This document shows positions 47,906-59,700 of a stretch of DNA of 64,000 bases, piece after piece (the first letter of the stretch is position 1; every line of letters starts with the position of its first letter). The DNA lies in NCBI RefSeq assembly GCF_000143415.4, contig NW_003314271.1, positions 2,948,277-3,012,276 of the forward strand, given 5' to 3'. This stretch comes from Selaginella moellendorffii (lineage: Eukaryota > Streptophyta > Lycopodiopsida > Selaginellales > Selaginellaceae). The translations under genes were made by a program, and so were the position numbers. Under the pieces are notes generated by a model. The model was not told the DNA's origin. It saw only the letters and a list, made by a program, of their open reading frames with translations, and made no database searches.

Positions 47906-49652
47906 ATGTTTCCCCCTCTGAAGCTCCTCTCTTCCCTTCCCCCCGCGACCCTCCAAGAACCTAGGATCCGATTCATCAGCTGCCCTCACAACCTAAAGAT
48001 CGATCAATCTCGCCGCCGCTTCGCTCTCTCGATCGACACTGCCCCCGATCAATCTTGGGTTTGCGCGCTCAAGGGTACTTCCCCGCCACTCTATTTTTAT
48101 TCTGCCAGTGCGGGCGGTAGTGTTCCCAGGTCTGCTTTTCCTCGTCGCTCTCCCGCCGCCAAAGGTTTTGCCTTTGTTGATTTATTTTCTACATGATATT
48201 AATATTAATAATGTAATATATATATATCGGGTTTTCATGGAGGACAACACGGATAGGAAGGTGATTGCGATGTCGAGAGGCTGCGGCGGAAGTCTGAGGA
48301 CTTTTTCGCCACTCCGCCTTGTAAGCTCGACTCGGACAGCTTCCCTCTAAAGTATGGCCTCATCACAATCCATTGCGACCGGATGCCAGACTACGACCAG
48401 TTCCGACTCCTCGAGGTGGAGCCCCCAGCCATCAACGCGGTGCATCTCTCGCGAGCCTTGCCGTTGCCAAAGGAGTCCGAGCTGATCCTTTTGGCGACAG
48501 TAAACTGCAGGGCATGCAAGAGCTTCTGCTGACTACATTCCGGGAGTTTACGTCGCCATTGCCCGAACTTGCTTTTGGTATGCTCGACGCGGGCGATGAT
48601 GAAGATTTGGAAGAATCCTTGGAGGATGGAGCGAGTGAAAAAGAGGCCGCCGAGGGTGAGGGTTTCTCTCTTTTGTTGGCTGCTACTTATCCATTGATGC
48701 TTTTAGTCCGGCGAATGAACAAGACAGATGCAAGGTAAGAACCGTTACAGAAACGTACGTACTAATGTAGATCTGATGCCATTGCGCAGTCATGGGCTAT
48801 GCCAAAGAGACTCCAGATCTTTTTGCAGAAGACGATGAAGATGTAGAAGACCCGACTAGCCTGCAGCACAGGCACTCCAATGTTTTCGTCAAAGTTTACA
48901 GGGGCCTTTGCGAGGAACTGCGGGTGGCGGTGGACCTCAAAAACAGCACCAGTGGAAGGTACATAAGAAACCAAATAGCTCAAAGCTCTTGACATGAAAA
49001 CATTTGCTTGCAGTAGCGAGAATGTCTATCAGCTGGCTGCTGTTGTCATGAAAAACCTGGCTCTGGAACGAAGGGAGCAATGGCGCCCGGTTTGCATCCA
49101 GGTGTGGGGCACGGTGAGATGGTACTACGGGTATGTCGAAACCCACGAGTTTGTTCAAGTGGAAAACGAGGAGCTAGTTGAGGAGAGTCTGGCTTGTAAG
49201 TGCAGAACAGAATATTCGTCTCCTAACTCGATCCCCTGCAGGTTTTCCTCTGACGAAGAGAGAAGCTCTTTCTTTGACCGTCCCGGGGAGTGTGCCACCA
49301 CGTCGGATAATGATCCGGAAGAAATTTGCGGAATGGAAGGCGAATCTTTATGGTCAAGAGATGAAGATCCCAGATGGGAGGTATCCTTTCATCGATCCAT
49401 GGGTATAGAGTTTCAATTTGATCTGTTTTTATTGTTTATTCGCATGAGTTTTAGGGACAAAGGATTCTAGACCAGCAGCTGACGGCGAGCTCGCAGCTGT
49501 TTTACGAAGGGATGCTGAAAACCTTGGTGGGTCGGGAGGTGACGAAATGGACTCCTCGCGACGTGAGTTTTTATTTTTATTTTTTTTAATTGATCGTTTT
49601 TGTTTGGTAAACAAGTTTACAATGTGTATTATAGGAGAGGGGAGACGGTTAA
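47906..49652 (+). CDS. Unknown multi-exon gene, possibly damaged
   Basis: Start region MFPPLKLLSSLPPATLQ looks like an organelle transit peptide. Likely segments: 47906-48076, about 48262-48660 (DVERLRRKSEDFFATPP ... acidic DAGDDEDLEESLEDG), about 48697-48736, 48791-48959 (acidic, then HSNVFVKVYRGLCEELRV), 49014-49194, 49242-49379, 49455-49561 and 49635-49652. Two junctions do not work: the frame changes near 48500 across GTAAACTGCAG (11 bases that look like a miniature GT..AG stretch), and the junction at about 48737/48791 gives a stop in the expected phase. So this is either a decayed gene or my exon model is wrong. I do not recognise the protein. It is head-to-head with the 45.4-47.6 kb gene. 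Confidence 0.4.
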
Positions 49653-52563
49653 GTTGGCAGAAAAGATTGGTATTCCAGAGGATCAATGATGTACCAGGGC
49701 TCATGCAAGAGTTGAAACAATCTCGAGAAACTGGAAAATGTTGTTGACAGATATATGCATTTCAATAAAGTTGTATTTTGTTCCTAGTTTAATATCGGCA
49801 AGATTTTATGGTTGACAAGTTTTTAAATCTACCTCTACTCAAAAGAGAAGGATGTCTAAACATCCTGCCGGCTTGCGGATTGTTAAGTGTTCAGCCCCAA
49901 TTGCGGAGCCTCTCCCTCATACTCCCATTTTCAATTTTGTTTTAAGCTTTTTGCGGCTGAGTTGGATTTGAGTGGTTATTTAGTTCATGTTTGTCCATGA
50001 GCCAATATTTCATATATGGGGTGTTATGTTTATATTAGATAAGTATATGACTTGATGACATGAGTTTAGTGTTTGAGTCTTCTGAGGGCAAGTTAAAGAG
50101 TGATTATTAGTTGTTTTGCAACTAGTGATTGTTTGTAAACTTTGTTAAGGACTATTGACACTTGCTTTACTTGATGATGATTTAGCAATGATGGGCTTAC
50201 TTTACCGGATGTTGTTGTGGAGGATTGTGTCGTTAGACTTACATGGTTTTTCCATATTGGCATATCGATTCCATGTTTGTCAATGTCATTTAGTTATGTT
50301 TAGTCAGTGGTGTTGGATTTCATTGAGTCTTGGATGTGGTAAATCACTCCTTGATGATATGTTATTTATATTTGAGTATTGTTGGAGGATTTGTCTCAGA
50401 TACTGATTAACGTATCTTCAACTTTGGTTAGCTTGGTTGTTGGAGAGCTTTGAGTGGTGATTCACTCTTGCATTCTTCTAGCTTTATTTTGGTGTTGATG
50501 GCATTAAAGTGGCCCCTTGCTGTTGACATTATTAATGTTGAAATTCAAGTGAAATGAGATGTCTCTCCTTATGATTGATATTGAGTTTCATTAGTCTTAA
50601 TGAAGATAGTGTTAATGATTTGGTTTTAGTTTTGTGTTGTTAACATTTATGCATTTGTTAGTTAATAATTATATTAGCATTTGAATGAGCTAAGTAACAA
50701 GTTGAGTTAGTTGTGTTCTAGACGAGATTGTTTAGTACAGGTTAAGCTTTAGCTTTTCCTTGAAAAGTGATTTAGTCGTGGATAATACTAGCTTTACAAG
50801 AAGAAGAGTTAGTGATTGATATTGGAATATTTGAGTCTTTATTAGGTTTGAGTTCGGATATATCGATCATTAATGATTCTTCATGTGCTTATTATAAAAT
50901 GAGTTACGTCTTGCTATAGATGGATTCATGGAGGATCAATTAAATGATCACTTATTGAGCATAGCTTCGTTAACTTTTGGATTGGTGTATATATGCTTTT
51001 CATTAGCTTTGCACTATAAAGTTTAACTTATGGATGTGTTAAGGAAGATATTGTGGGTTGTACCATGATTTCTCTTTATCATTGAAGTTAGTTTATGTGA
51101 GACTCATAATCATTGTTATGCAAGACTTGGTTATAGGCTTTTTCGAGCTTTTGGTTCCTTGAGTTTTCATGCCCATTGTTCCATTTGTTAAGAGTTGTTG
51201 AGGAAGGCATTTTGGCTTGTTAGTTTTGATGTTGAAATTAGTATTTGCATTTGGCAATCATTGGTGATGATTGATTATTATCTAGGTTAGTTGATTATCC
51301 TTGTCAAAAAGTTTTTCTTGATTGTTGTTAATATAAAATGATTCGTTGTTCTTCCAGATGGTGGATTCTTTTTTCGACGATGATTATGTATCTCTTCATT
51401 GATGGGATGATTAATGATTTTCATGATGGTTAGTTATTCACTTTGATAACTTTTGGCTTTTCGCAATACCACATGTTCTTTATGGTTTGCTCTAAATTTG
51501 TCTCTTGGGTTTTAGATATTGGTAGGATGTTGCTAATGCTTGCTTGAGCAACTCTGGTTCCTTGGTGTTATTGACTAAGATCTATTCAGATTGACTAGTG
51601 AGATAGTTAGCATGAACAAGTGTTTGTTAGTTTTACGGCATTCACTCTGTTCTGTTCATTATTGCTATAATTGGTTTTAATATATTATTACCTTTGGGTG
51701 ATACATTCGCGAGCATCTTGCTTAGCAGTCGATGATACTTTGTGATCTTTGAGTTATCTTGTGTAGTTTGGCATTCTATTTGCAATCTTTGATAGTTATG
51801 TGTTATCATTGAGTTTTCTTGATGATACATTTGCTATTAAATTTTGTTGGATAGTGAATCGTATGTTTTCTAGCAATAGTGATCTTGGTGGTTCCTATAC
51901 TCTTATACTGGTTTATCGGATGATAACTTATTTGGAATACTTTTGTGTTCTAACCTAAGATTTGTTCACTGATAATTCAGTCTCTTAAATATCATTGTCT
52001 CTGACTTTGATATTGTCCATCTATTGATCTTTGAGTTTAGGCCAGTATAGGTAGATTGGCTTTGGCACTTCATGTGTATGCTGACATCTCTAGTCATGGG
52101 GTAACTACTGTAGACTGGTCACATCACCCGCCTCTCTGTCGATGTTCCTTATTTCGTTAAAAGAGCGTAACCGTGTAAACAACTCTAACTGCCTATTTAC
52201 AGTAGTGTATCTAAACCTTACCGACGGGTTTGATTTCTTTACTCATGAGGGTTGGGGCCTCTAACTTCTCTTTTTATATCCTTATGGGCAGGGGCATATC
52301 ACACTTTTGTAAGTTGAGTGACACCCAGAGTAGCAAGGGTGGTTGACTTTGTTGGTCATTTCCTTGTCGGCAACGGTCGGAAGATGTCTGAGCTGGTAGC
52401 ACATCCACATTAGACAAAGAGGTTGCCTCATAACTCATTTAAGTTCGTGCATTTCTTATATAGTGTGATCACCGTGAACTTTTAATAGAGTTGTTTCTTT
52501 GGTGATGGTCTAAACTCGAGTATGCATCGATGAGGACATTGATTTTCCCTAAGGGGGGGAGAG
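49653..52563 (+). mobile_element. Decayed LTR-retroelement body
   Basis: About 2.9 kb rich in T and G with no open frame, the look of heavily deaminated repeat DNA. It ends with GATGAGGACATTGATTTTCCCTAAGGGGGGGAGAG (described at 52531-52563), the usual end of a plant Ty3-type element followed by a polypurine tract. No domain can be read reliably. Confidence 0.5.
52551..52563 (+). promoter_or_regulatory. Polypurine tract and LTR start
   Basis: AAGGGGGGGAGAG directly before TGTTGCAAATG (52564), the TG start of a 3' LTR. The LTR's right end was not found; it probably lies before 53.68 kb. Confidence 0.6.
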
Positions 52564-53143
52564 TGTTGCAAATGTGACTTTGGGTATCAAAAGTTATCTG
52601 TCAGCTAGTCCTTACAAACACTCTTTCTTTACTGCCATGATGGCAAGAGGTTGGTATTGCTAGACCCTTTATTAGTCCCTCTTGTGTTAGTGGAGTTAAC
52701 TGGGCATTTCGAGTGTACTTAGACCGGACGAGCATAAGGACGAAATTCCCACGTGCTATTAGCTAACCATACTTAGCCCAGTAAGGAGTTCCCATCTCAT
52801 TGTGTTTTGCACTGGCTAGTGACAAGAACCCTCGCGTATTGAGATTAGTCCCTCAATATTGCTGGATGATAGCTTACCGTGTTTGCGAAACACCCTCGCT
52901 ATCATGCCCTTTGTGTTAATCTCATTTCAGTCCTAAATACTATTTATGGAAAGTGTCTAGATTTGCTCATTTAACATATCTACGGAATGTAGAGATTATC
53001 CTGAACACAATGGTGTTCATCCTGTGTCCAAATTCGTAATCTACAGACATTCCATATTTAGTAAGTTTCAAGTTTGTCTCAAAGACTAACTCCTAGCACT
53101 AAAGGAGGCTTGGGGTGAAAGCCTAAAACATGTGTTCCTCAAG

Positions 53144-53175
53144 GCGGGGGGGGGGGGGGGGGGGGGTGGGGGGGT
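53144..53175. repeat. Poly-G run
   Basis: About 30 G residues with one T, mirroring the poly-C run near 2057-2080. Its flank (minus strand) reads like the LTR lead-in GGCTTTCACCCC. Confidence 0.9.
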
Positions 53176-53679
53176 GTTAGGTAAGTTAGGTATAGCTAAC
53201 CAACCTGAAGTATAGTTTAGCTCCTGTTTACGTGTCTGTCCTTGTTCTATGTCCGGCTTGGGTCTAAGCCCAAGTTCCATACTATACTAGCTGGTAGAGT
53301 GTGCATATCCTCATGTTAGGCCACCAGTATGTTGAAATAGCACTAGACTTTGTTTGGCTCTATTTGGTATGTTGGTCTTGGCATTGGGATGCTGGATGCT
53401 CTAAGACTGTTCCAAGTCATTCCGTGCTCTTGTCTCTTCACTCCTTGGGCTGTATACTCGAGAGTTGCTCCGTGGTCCAATTTTATTGCTCCTTGGCTCT
53501 ATGCTTGGGAGTTTGGCTCTGTCCCTTCATTCAGTGGCCCAAGGCCCTGAAACTTGGGTTCTGCACCACTATCTTTTAGACACATGGCATGTGACATGTG
53601 GCATATAGAGGGTTTAGGTTCTATTTTGTGGTTATCCTATGATAAATCACCATAGGATAAATTTTAAAAAACATGTGCA

Positions 53680-54530
53680 CTACATAAGCACACCAAGCGT
53701 TTAGGTTCTTAATATTCCTTGGTACAATAAAACTTGATTATGGGACCTTCTAAATCCTATAGATTAGGTGCAACACTTGCTTTGGGGCACCGGGGGGAAA
53801 CACAATGGCTTAACTACCTGGTATAGGTATCTTTACTCCCCCACTTCCATCATGAAGGGAAGGCCCAAGCCCCTAGGAGGGGTGAGGACCAATGAGCCAC
53901 AATGTACTCAAGTGGGGCACCACTCCACATGAGTCAGGAGCACTATAGTTGGTTTTCTTTCTGGAAGTGGGAGTTTCTTTTGAGCACTTCCTTAGGTGGC
54001 CCTTCCGGCACCACTCAAACCCATGCTTACTCCCACCCAATTTCAACCTCAAGTTAGTTTGGAAGCACTATTGGAGAATTCCTTCAAGATTGATTCCTAA
54101 ACCTCACTATCCTTACTATACTTTTGGAACCCCCTATAGCTTTAGAGACACACACTTTAGGCTTTCACCCCATGACTTGTATTAGTATTCGGACTTGGTT
54201 TTGGACTTGATCATAGACTCGACTTTGGACTCGGTCTCAGACTCGACCTCAGACTCCATCTCAGACTCAACCTCGGACTCCATCTCGGACTCGATCTCAG
54301 ACCCAATCTCGAATCTTGGACTCAGTCTCAAACTCGGTCTCAGACTTGGTCTCGCACTCAGCCTTGGAGTCCGTCTTAGACTTGATCTCAGACTTGGCCT
54401 CGAACTCAGTTTCAGAGTCGGTCTCAGACTCAATCTCAGACTCAGTCTCATCCGATGAACTTTTTATCATTTTGGTCTTGCTTTTGGGGATCCTTTAACC
54501 TACAACACCTCAGGGAGTTAGTTCCTTACA
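53680..54530 (-). mobile_element. LTR fragment related to 1318-2454 LTR
   Basis: Matches 1590-2454 throughout (for example CACTTCCATC.TGAAGGGAAGGCCCAAGCCCCTAGGA and the ending AGTTCCTTACA at 54530), with many C-to-T and G-to-A changes. A TCGGACTC-like tract spans 54190-54460. No second LTR or PBS nearby, so it is a solo or truncated LTR. Confidence 0.75.
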
Positions 54531-56640
54531 GAGAGTCGCAGTAAAGATCTTTGAGAGTGCTGGAGACTCGGTGCAGGATTGCCTACATTGTTCTCTCAAA
54601 CATATACTTATCAATCGGGAGGTGGGATAAATTTTTGATGATTTGAAACTTGATGAAGTCGAGACAAGTGAGAAAATTTTAAGAGTGATTTATAAGGTTT
54701 TAAATATATAGGGAAAAAGGCCCATAAATAAAAGTGCACCTTTTTTCCCAATTGGTTAAAGATCTTGAAATATTTAAGTTAAATGTCCTTGAGTTTGAGT
54801 AATACTGAGTTGAGCTTCCCAAGAAGTTTAAATTCATAAGTTTACAATTTGGTAAGAAGGTCCAAGAATGGGTACATAAAATATTCTTGGGGCTATATAA
54901 CTACTATTAAAAATTTATTAAACAATATTCAAAAATTACTCTACCTTAATAGACTAAACAAGAAAAAAGAAAATAATATAAATAGTGGAATGCAAAGTAG
55001 CATCCATCTCAAAAGAAAGTTAAAGAAAGCAAAGTGCTTAAGGAGTGGCAACACTATTTTATAAAACACTTCAAGGTGTACACAGATAATATGGCAGCAA
55101 AACACTTTTTATCATAACCAAACCTATGAGAAAAACATAGTACATGGGACAATATTTTGGCTAAGTTTAATCGTGAGATCCTGTATAAACCTAGGAAAAA
55201 CAATATCATAGTAACTCTAAGTCGGAAAACAAACTTGAAATTGGCAATATTTAGTGCAATAACAACCTTCTAGGATGGTGTGTAAACAATGCATGAAGAC
55301 AATGGTTTAGCATATGAGGTGTTGCTAAGGAACAAAGAGGCATGGGATGCTTACTAACGAAATGAGCTATTTAGGGAAGAAAAAATTGATTATATAAAAC
55401 ACAATGGACTTATTTATTACAAGTAGATAAGGGTATATATTTGAAAAGGGGAATGAAGGAAGGTAACTTTAGAAGAGTGTTATGATAAACCTTTTATAGG
55501 ATATAGTAAAGTGACCAAGACAATGAACTTGCTTAAGAGAAACTATTACTAGCTAAACATGGCTAAGGATATACAAAATTATGTAAAAACATGCCTAAAA
55601 TATCAATAAGTGAAGGTTATGACTAACACTAATAGGGGTTTATTGTAAAACTTTCTAATCCTAAATAGTCTATAGAAATGTCTTATAATGGATTTGATCA
55701 TGGAATTCCCCTCAAGTGAGGTTGTGATAGTATTGGTAAATACCCTTAGAAAACGATTTAGGATGGAGGCAAGATCTAAAGATAGGGCGAAGTAAGTCTA
55801 AAGACTCTGGCTTGAATTTAATATTTTCCAGAAGACAACTTGCTAAGGAACTAAAATAGTATTTTTATGTTTACTCTCGATGAAAAGCAATAAAAAAATG
55901 GGAATAGAAAAAGCTCCCTTAGTAATCTAGCAACTGTTAGACCGATTTCAAAATACTATGCCAAAAGAGTTGTTGGTGGCTTTCTACCCATTATCTAATA
56001 ATAGCAAAAGTACCAAGTCAATACTCCACCTTTTACAAGTGCAAGCAATTTGTCTTGAGAACATGACATTATTCAGTCATGAGAGAAAGACTACATAAAC
56101 TAAGAAGAGATAATATTTTACAAAAATATGTAAAATTTGAAGAAACTCAAGATTCACTAGAAAAGGCTCATTATAGACAAGTAGGAAGACATTTTGCTAA
56201 AGAAATCATAGCTTCAACGATTCTATAAAAAGGGCTAATACTTTGGTATAACTTAATAAAGTTTTATAGAGAATGCAATATTTGTCAGAACCAAATATAC
56301 ACAAAAAAATAGACCTATAAACTTCATTTTAAAGCTCTATTTCGTTAAAGTGGGAATTGTCATTATCCCACTTGTAAAATAAGGTTTCCAAACCTTTATA
56401 TAGTATATAAATATAACAAAATTCAACTGCATTGAGGCACATGCCATTTTATTTTAAACAAGGAAATGTCTACTCAATCACTTCTCCTCCCCCTGCCACT
56501 GCTTCACCTCTCTCTTCTCCTTGTCATCGTCGTCCAATTTCTTTCCATCCTTTTAATATTGGCTCAGTTGCTCCGAGTCTAGATGGAGCCCAAGTCCCCA
56601 TTCAATCTTTACTTTCCCATTATTAATAAAACAACTTCGT
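54531..56640 (+). mobile_element. Decayed Ty3-type pol remnant
   Basis: AT-rich and full of stops, but two patches are readable on the plus strand. About 55555-55610 reads like the integrase zinc-binding end (MAKDIQNYVKTC followed by a CxxC-like pair), and about 55655-55715 reads like the integrase core start (SIEMSYNGFDHGIP against the usual W.S.SMDFI.GLP). The order gag-like, then integrase, is consistent with one decayed plus-strand element. Not functional. Confidence 0.55.
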
Positions 56641-56773
56641 AGACTTCCAATAACATGCTGTAACACTTCTAGTATAATGCAAATCCTCTCAAAGAATTGT
56701 CTTTTAATATTAATACAATTGCATGGAACACCATGCCATAATAAGTTACATTTTTAAATAAATACATGCCATC

Positions 56774-59700
56774 TCAGACTGTTATTTTTTGCCTCCAACG
56801 CCTATACAATAATCTTGGAATTTCATCACTCTCCACACTATCAGGATTTAAACCCAATAGTAATGCCATCTCTTCTCTAATACGTCCACGCTCATGTTCA
56901 GTGGTCGAAGAACCCATTCGGTTGAGCAGATTATGGAGATGCGGATAGTGCTTGGCTAGACAATATACATGCCATAAATGATGACTGGTGTCTGTCCGAT
57001 CAAATGGCTTCTGATATACCGTTCCATCTGCCATTTGGTTGATTTCTGCAGCCACCTCCTGGACTGGCCGGTTCTCTATCACCATCGCTCCAAGCCGTTT
57101 TGCAAGGTCGCCCAGAACATACGGTTTCTTCTCCCTAGTTTCCATACTGCAAGAGATGGGGTGCACTGCATATGTGTGCGTGTTCACTGCAGTTTTAATC
57201 GGCGAGTCATCGATGATAAGGATTTCACTTGAGCTAGCAGTCCGGTTCATCACTACAGCCTCTGGCTTGACGAAGATGGGCTTGCTACCCCTCACATGGA
57301 CCATAGTCAAGCAATCCTCCTGCGTTAGGAGAAAGTCAAATGGTAATATTACTCGCGTCTGATCGTGCATCATCTGTAGCAACGTTAATGCATTGTGGCG
57401 CATCATGGATGTCCAAACTCCCAATTGCAAATTGAACCCGGCCCTCTGTTTTAAGTGTCGCATGGTCATTATTAGATCCCGCAGTTTCTCCCGTGTGATT
57501 AATGTGAATCTGTCTCTTTTGACCAACTTGCGACCGCAGGCTTTGGAGGGTGCAATGACATTCGAGGACGAGCCACGCTCATGGGAGAAAAGGACACCGT
57601 TCAGATCAAAAACGATACAGTACCTTCGCCGTGACTCTGAAATGAAATGCGTCAGCATAAAAAATGGTACAAGTCAATTTTACCATCTACAATATTAGCG
57701 AATGTTGCTCCCGATGGTCGTTGAGAGGGTTTTGGTCGAGGAAACGTGAAGGGCGGAAATACTCTCCTCTGCAATGTGGGGTCAATCGCATCCGATGGCG
57801 TGTGGGCACATGCCATTTCAGCTGTAGACTCTGGTACAACTGGCTCAACAGTGGCATGGGGTGGTTCCGATGGCGTGTGATCACACGCCATTTCAGCTGG
57901 TGCCTCCGTTGGCAAAGTGGACATGACCGAACAAGCAGCAGGGGCGGTGTAGGGAGGTTCCAACGGCGCGTAGTCAGACGATTGGGCACACGTTGAGTCC
58001 ATTGGAAATGAGGATACGACCGGCTCGGCGGCTGGGGTGGCCTCATGTGGGTTCAATGGCGCCTGGTCACCGTCAGTTGGATACGTGGACAAGATTGACT
58101 CAGTGGTATGGGCAGCATCAAGTGGAGCGTGGTCAGCTTGCTTGGCGTTGATATGGATAGTAGCCTCCACCAGCTCTGATGACTCTTGCAGCCAAGTAGA
58201 GTCCACTGGCGGATCCATATGCATGTCCAAATATCTCCCTTCGATTGAGATGGTATCCTCCCGTGCTACTAAAAACAAACTCATTAGCACATTGAATCGA
58301 CTATACTGTATTTACCATCAACTGCTATTGAGGAACTAGGACCGATATCACTTGAGCGCACTGCTGATTCTGAAGGATTGGACATACGTTTCGACCCTTG
58401 CTTGGCACTATCCTTCCTCGACACTAAAGGCTAGAGTTTGTAAATTCAACTGAATAATCTCTACTTACCATTTGCTCTGCGACCTACATGGACAATGTTA
58501 GAAATGGTAAAAGGTTAGGAATGGATGTATTATTATTTACCTGATGGTTTGTCTTGTATGACCTTCCTCCGCCGCTCTTTGGCCACCTCAGGCTGGCCAT
58601 CGTCGTCATCATCGTCGTCGTCGTTATTGTGATCGTCACCATTGTGAGGACCATCCAAGTCCTCTTCGTCCTCCTCTTCTTTGTCCTCCTCTTCTTTGTC
58701 CTCCTCTTCGTCCTTCTGCTCTTCTTGCTCATTATCTTTCTCTGGCTCCTCATCCCCCTCCTGCATTTCTTCCATAGGTTGCTCAGGCTGGATGGCTTGT
58801 TCTTCCAGGACCATCTTGGGAAAATCATCTGGCCGAGTCTCCATCTCAAAATACAAGACATCCATAGCTTGTTTTAGTGCGTGACCTAGGACCGTATCCT
58901 CACCCGACTGTCTTAACATGGTTTCTGCACGTTCTTGCACCCTTCGAAGACGACGAGATGAGAAAAACGTGGCCCTGCCTTGAAAAGCTTCCCTCATCCA
59001 TTGTACCTCTCCATTGAGATTGGGGAAGGGGAGTCCGCCATAGGAATCTGAGTCATGAGGTGGTGACTGCCTGCTTTCACTCAGCCCTTGATCTGCAATG
59101 AATGGCATGAGCACACACGCCATAACCGCGAGGCATTACCTATCATCTTTTCGTTGCCCTTCTTCCTTTTCGAATCAAACGCCTCTGATCTCGACGACTG
59201 TCCAACGTGCTTTCGCTTTTTATGACCACTGTCAATTTGAGCTTGGCTGGTGCTTGCCTGTTTTGCCTTTGAAGAAGTTTCTCCTGCAAGGAATGGCATG
59301 AGACCACACGCCATTGCAAATATAATTTGTACCTCCTTTTTTCCTATTGCTTTTCTGTTTGTCCTTCTTCGATGCGCCACCAGTGCGCTTTTCAGTCCTC
59401 GTGTCTAAATATTCACAACGATCTATAATCAAAATGGCGTGAGGCCTCACGTGACCTTACCTTGTGCAGGTTGTGAGCTCGGCCCAACATGGGTATCTTC
59501 AAAAGTAGCTGTTAACGCCGTTTCAGCATCTGGGGGTGGCCACGCTCCTGCATACAGAGCTTGTGAGATAACATTTAAACTTAAAGTGTGTACTCACCAG
59601 GTTCGCAGAGAAGATACTGTTTTTCTTTGGCAACTGTAATTATATGCTCCATTGAAGTCATCTCTTCAATGGAGTTTGTCACCGCAACACAAGGGACACC

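Noticed and set aside
49653-52563. Possible genes in the T/G-rich stretch
   Set aside because: Only frames of about 60-85 codons. Composition and the terminal polypurine tract point to decayed retroelement DNA.
57795-57890. CRISPR-like array from repeated palindromes
   Set aside because: Spacing is irregular, copies are spread over introns and exons of a plant nuclear gene, and there are no cas genes.
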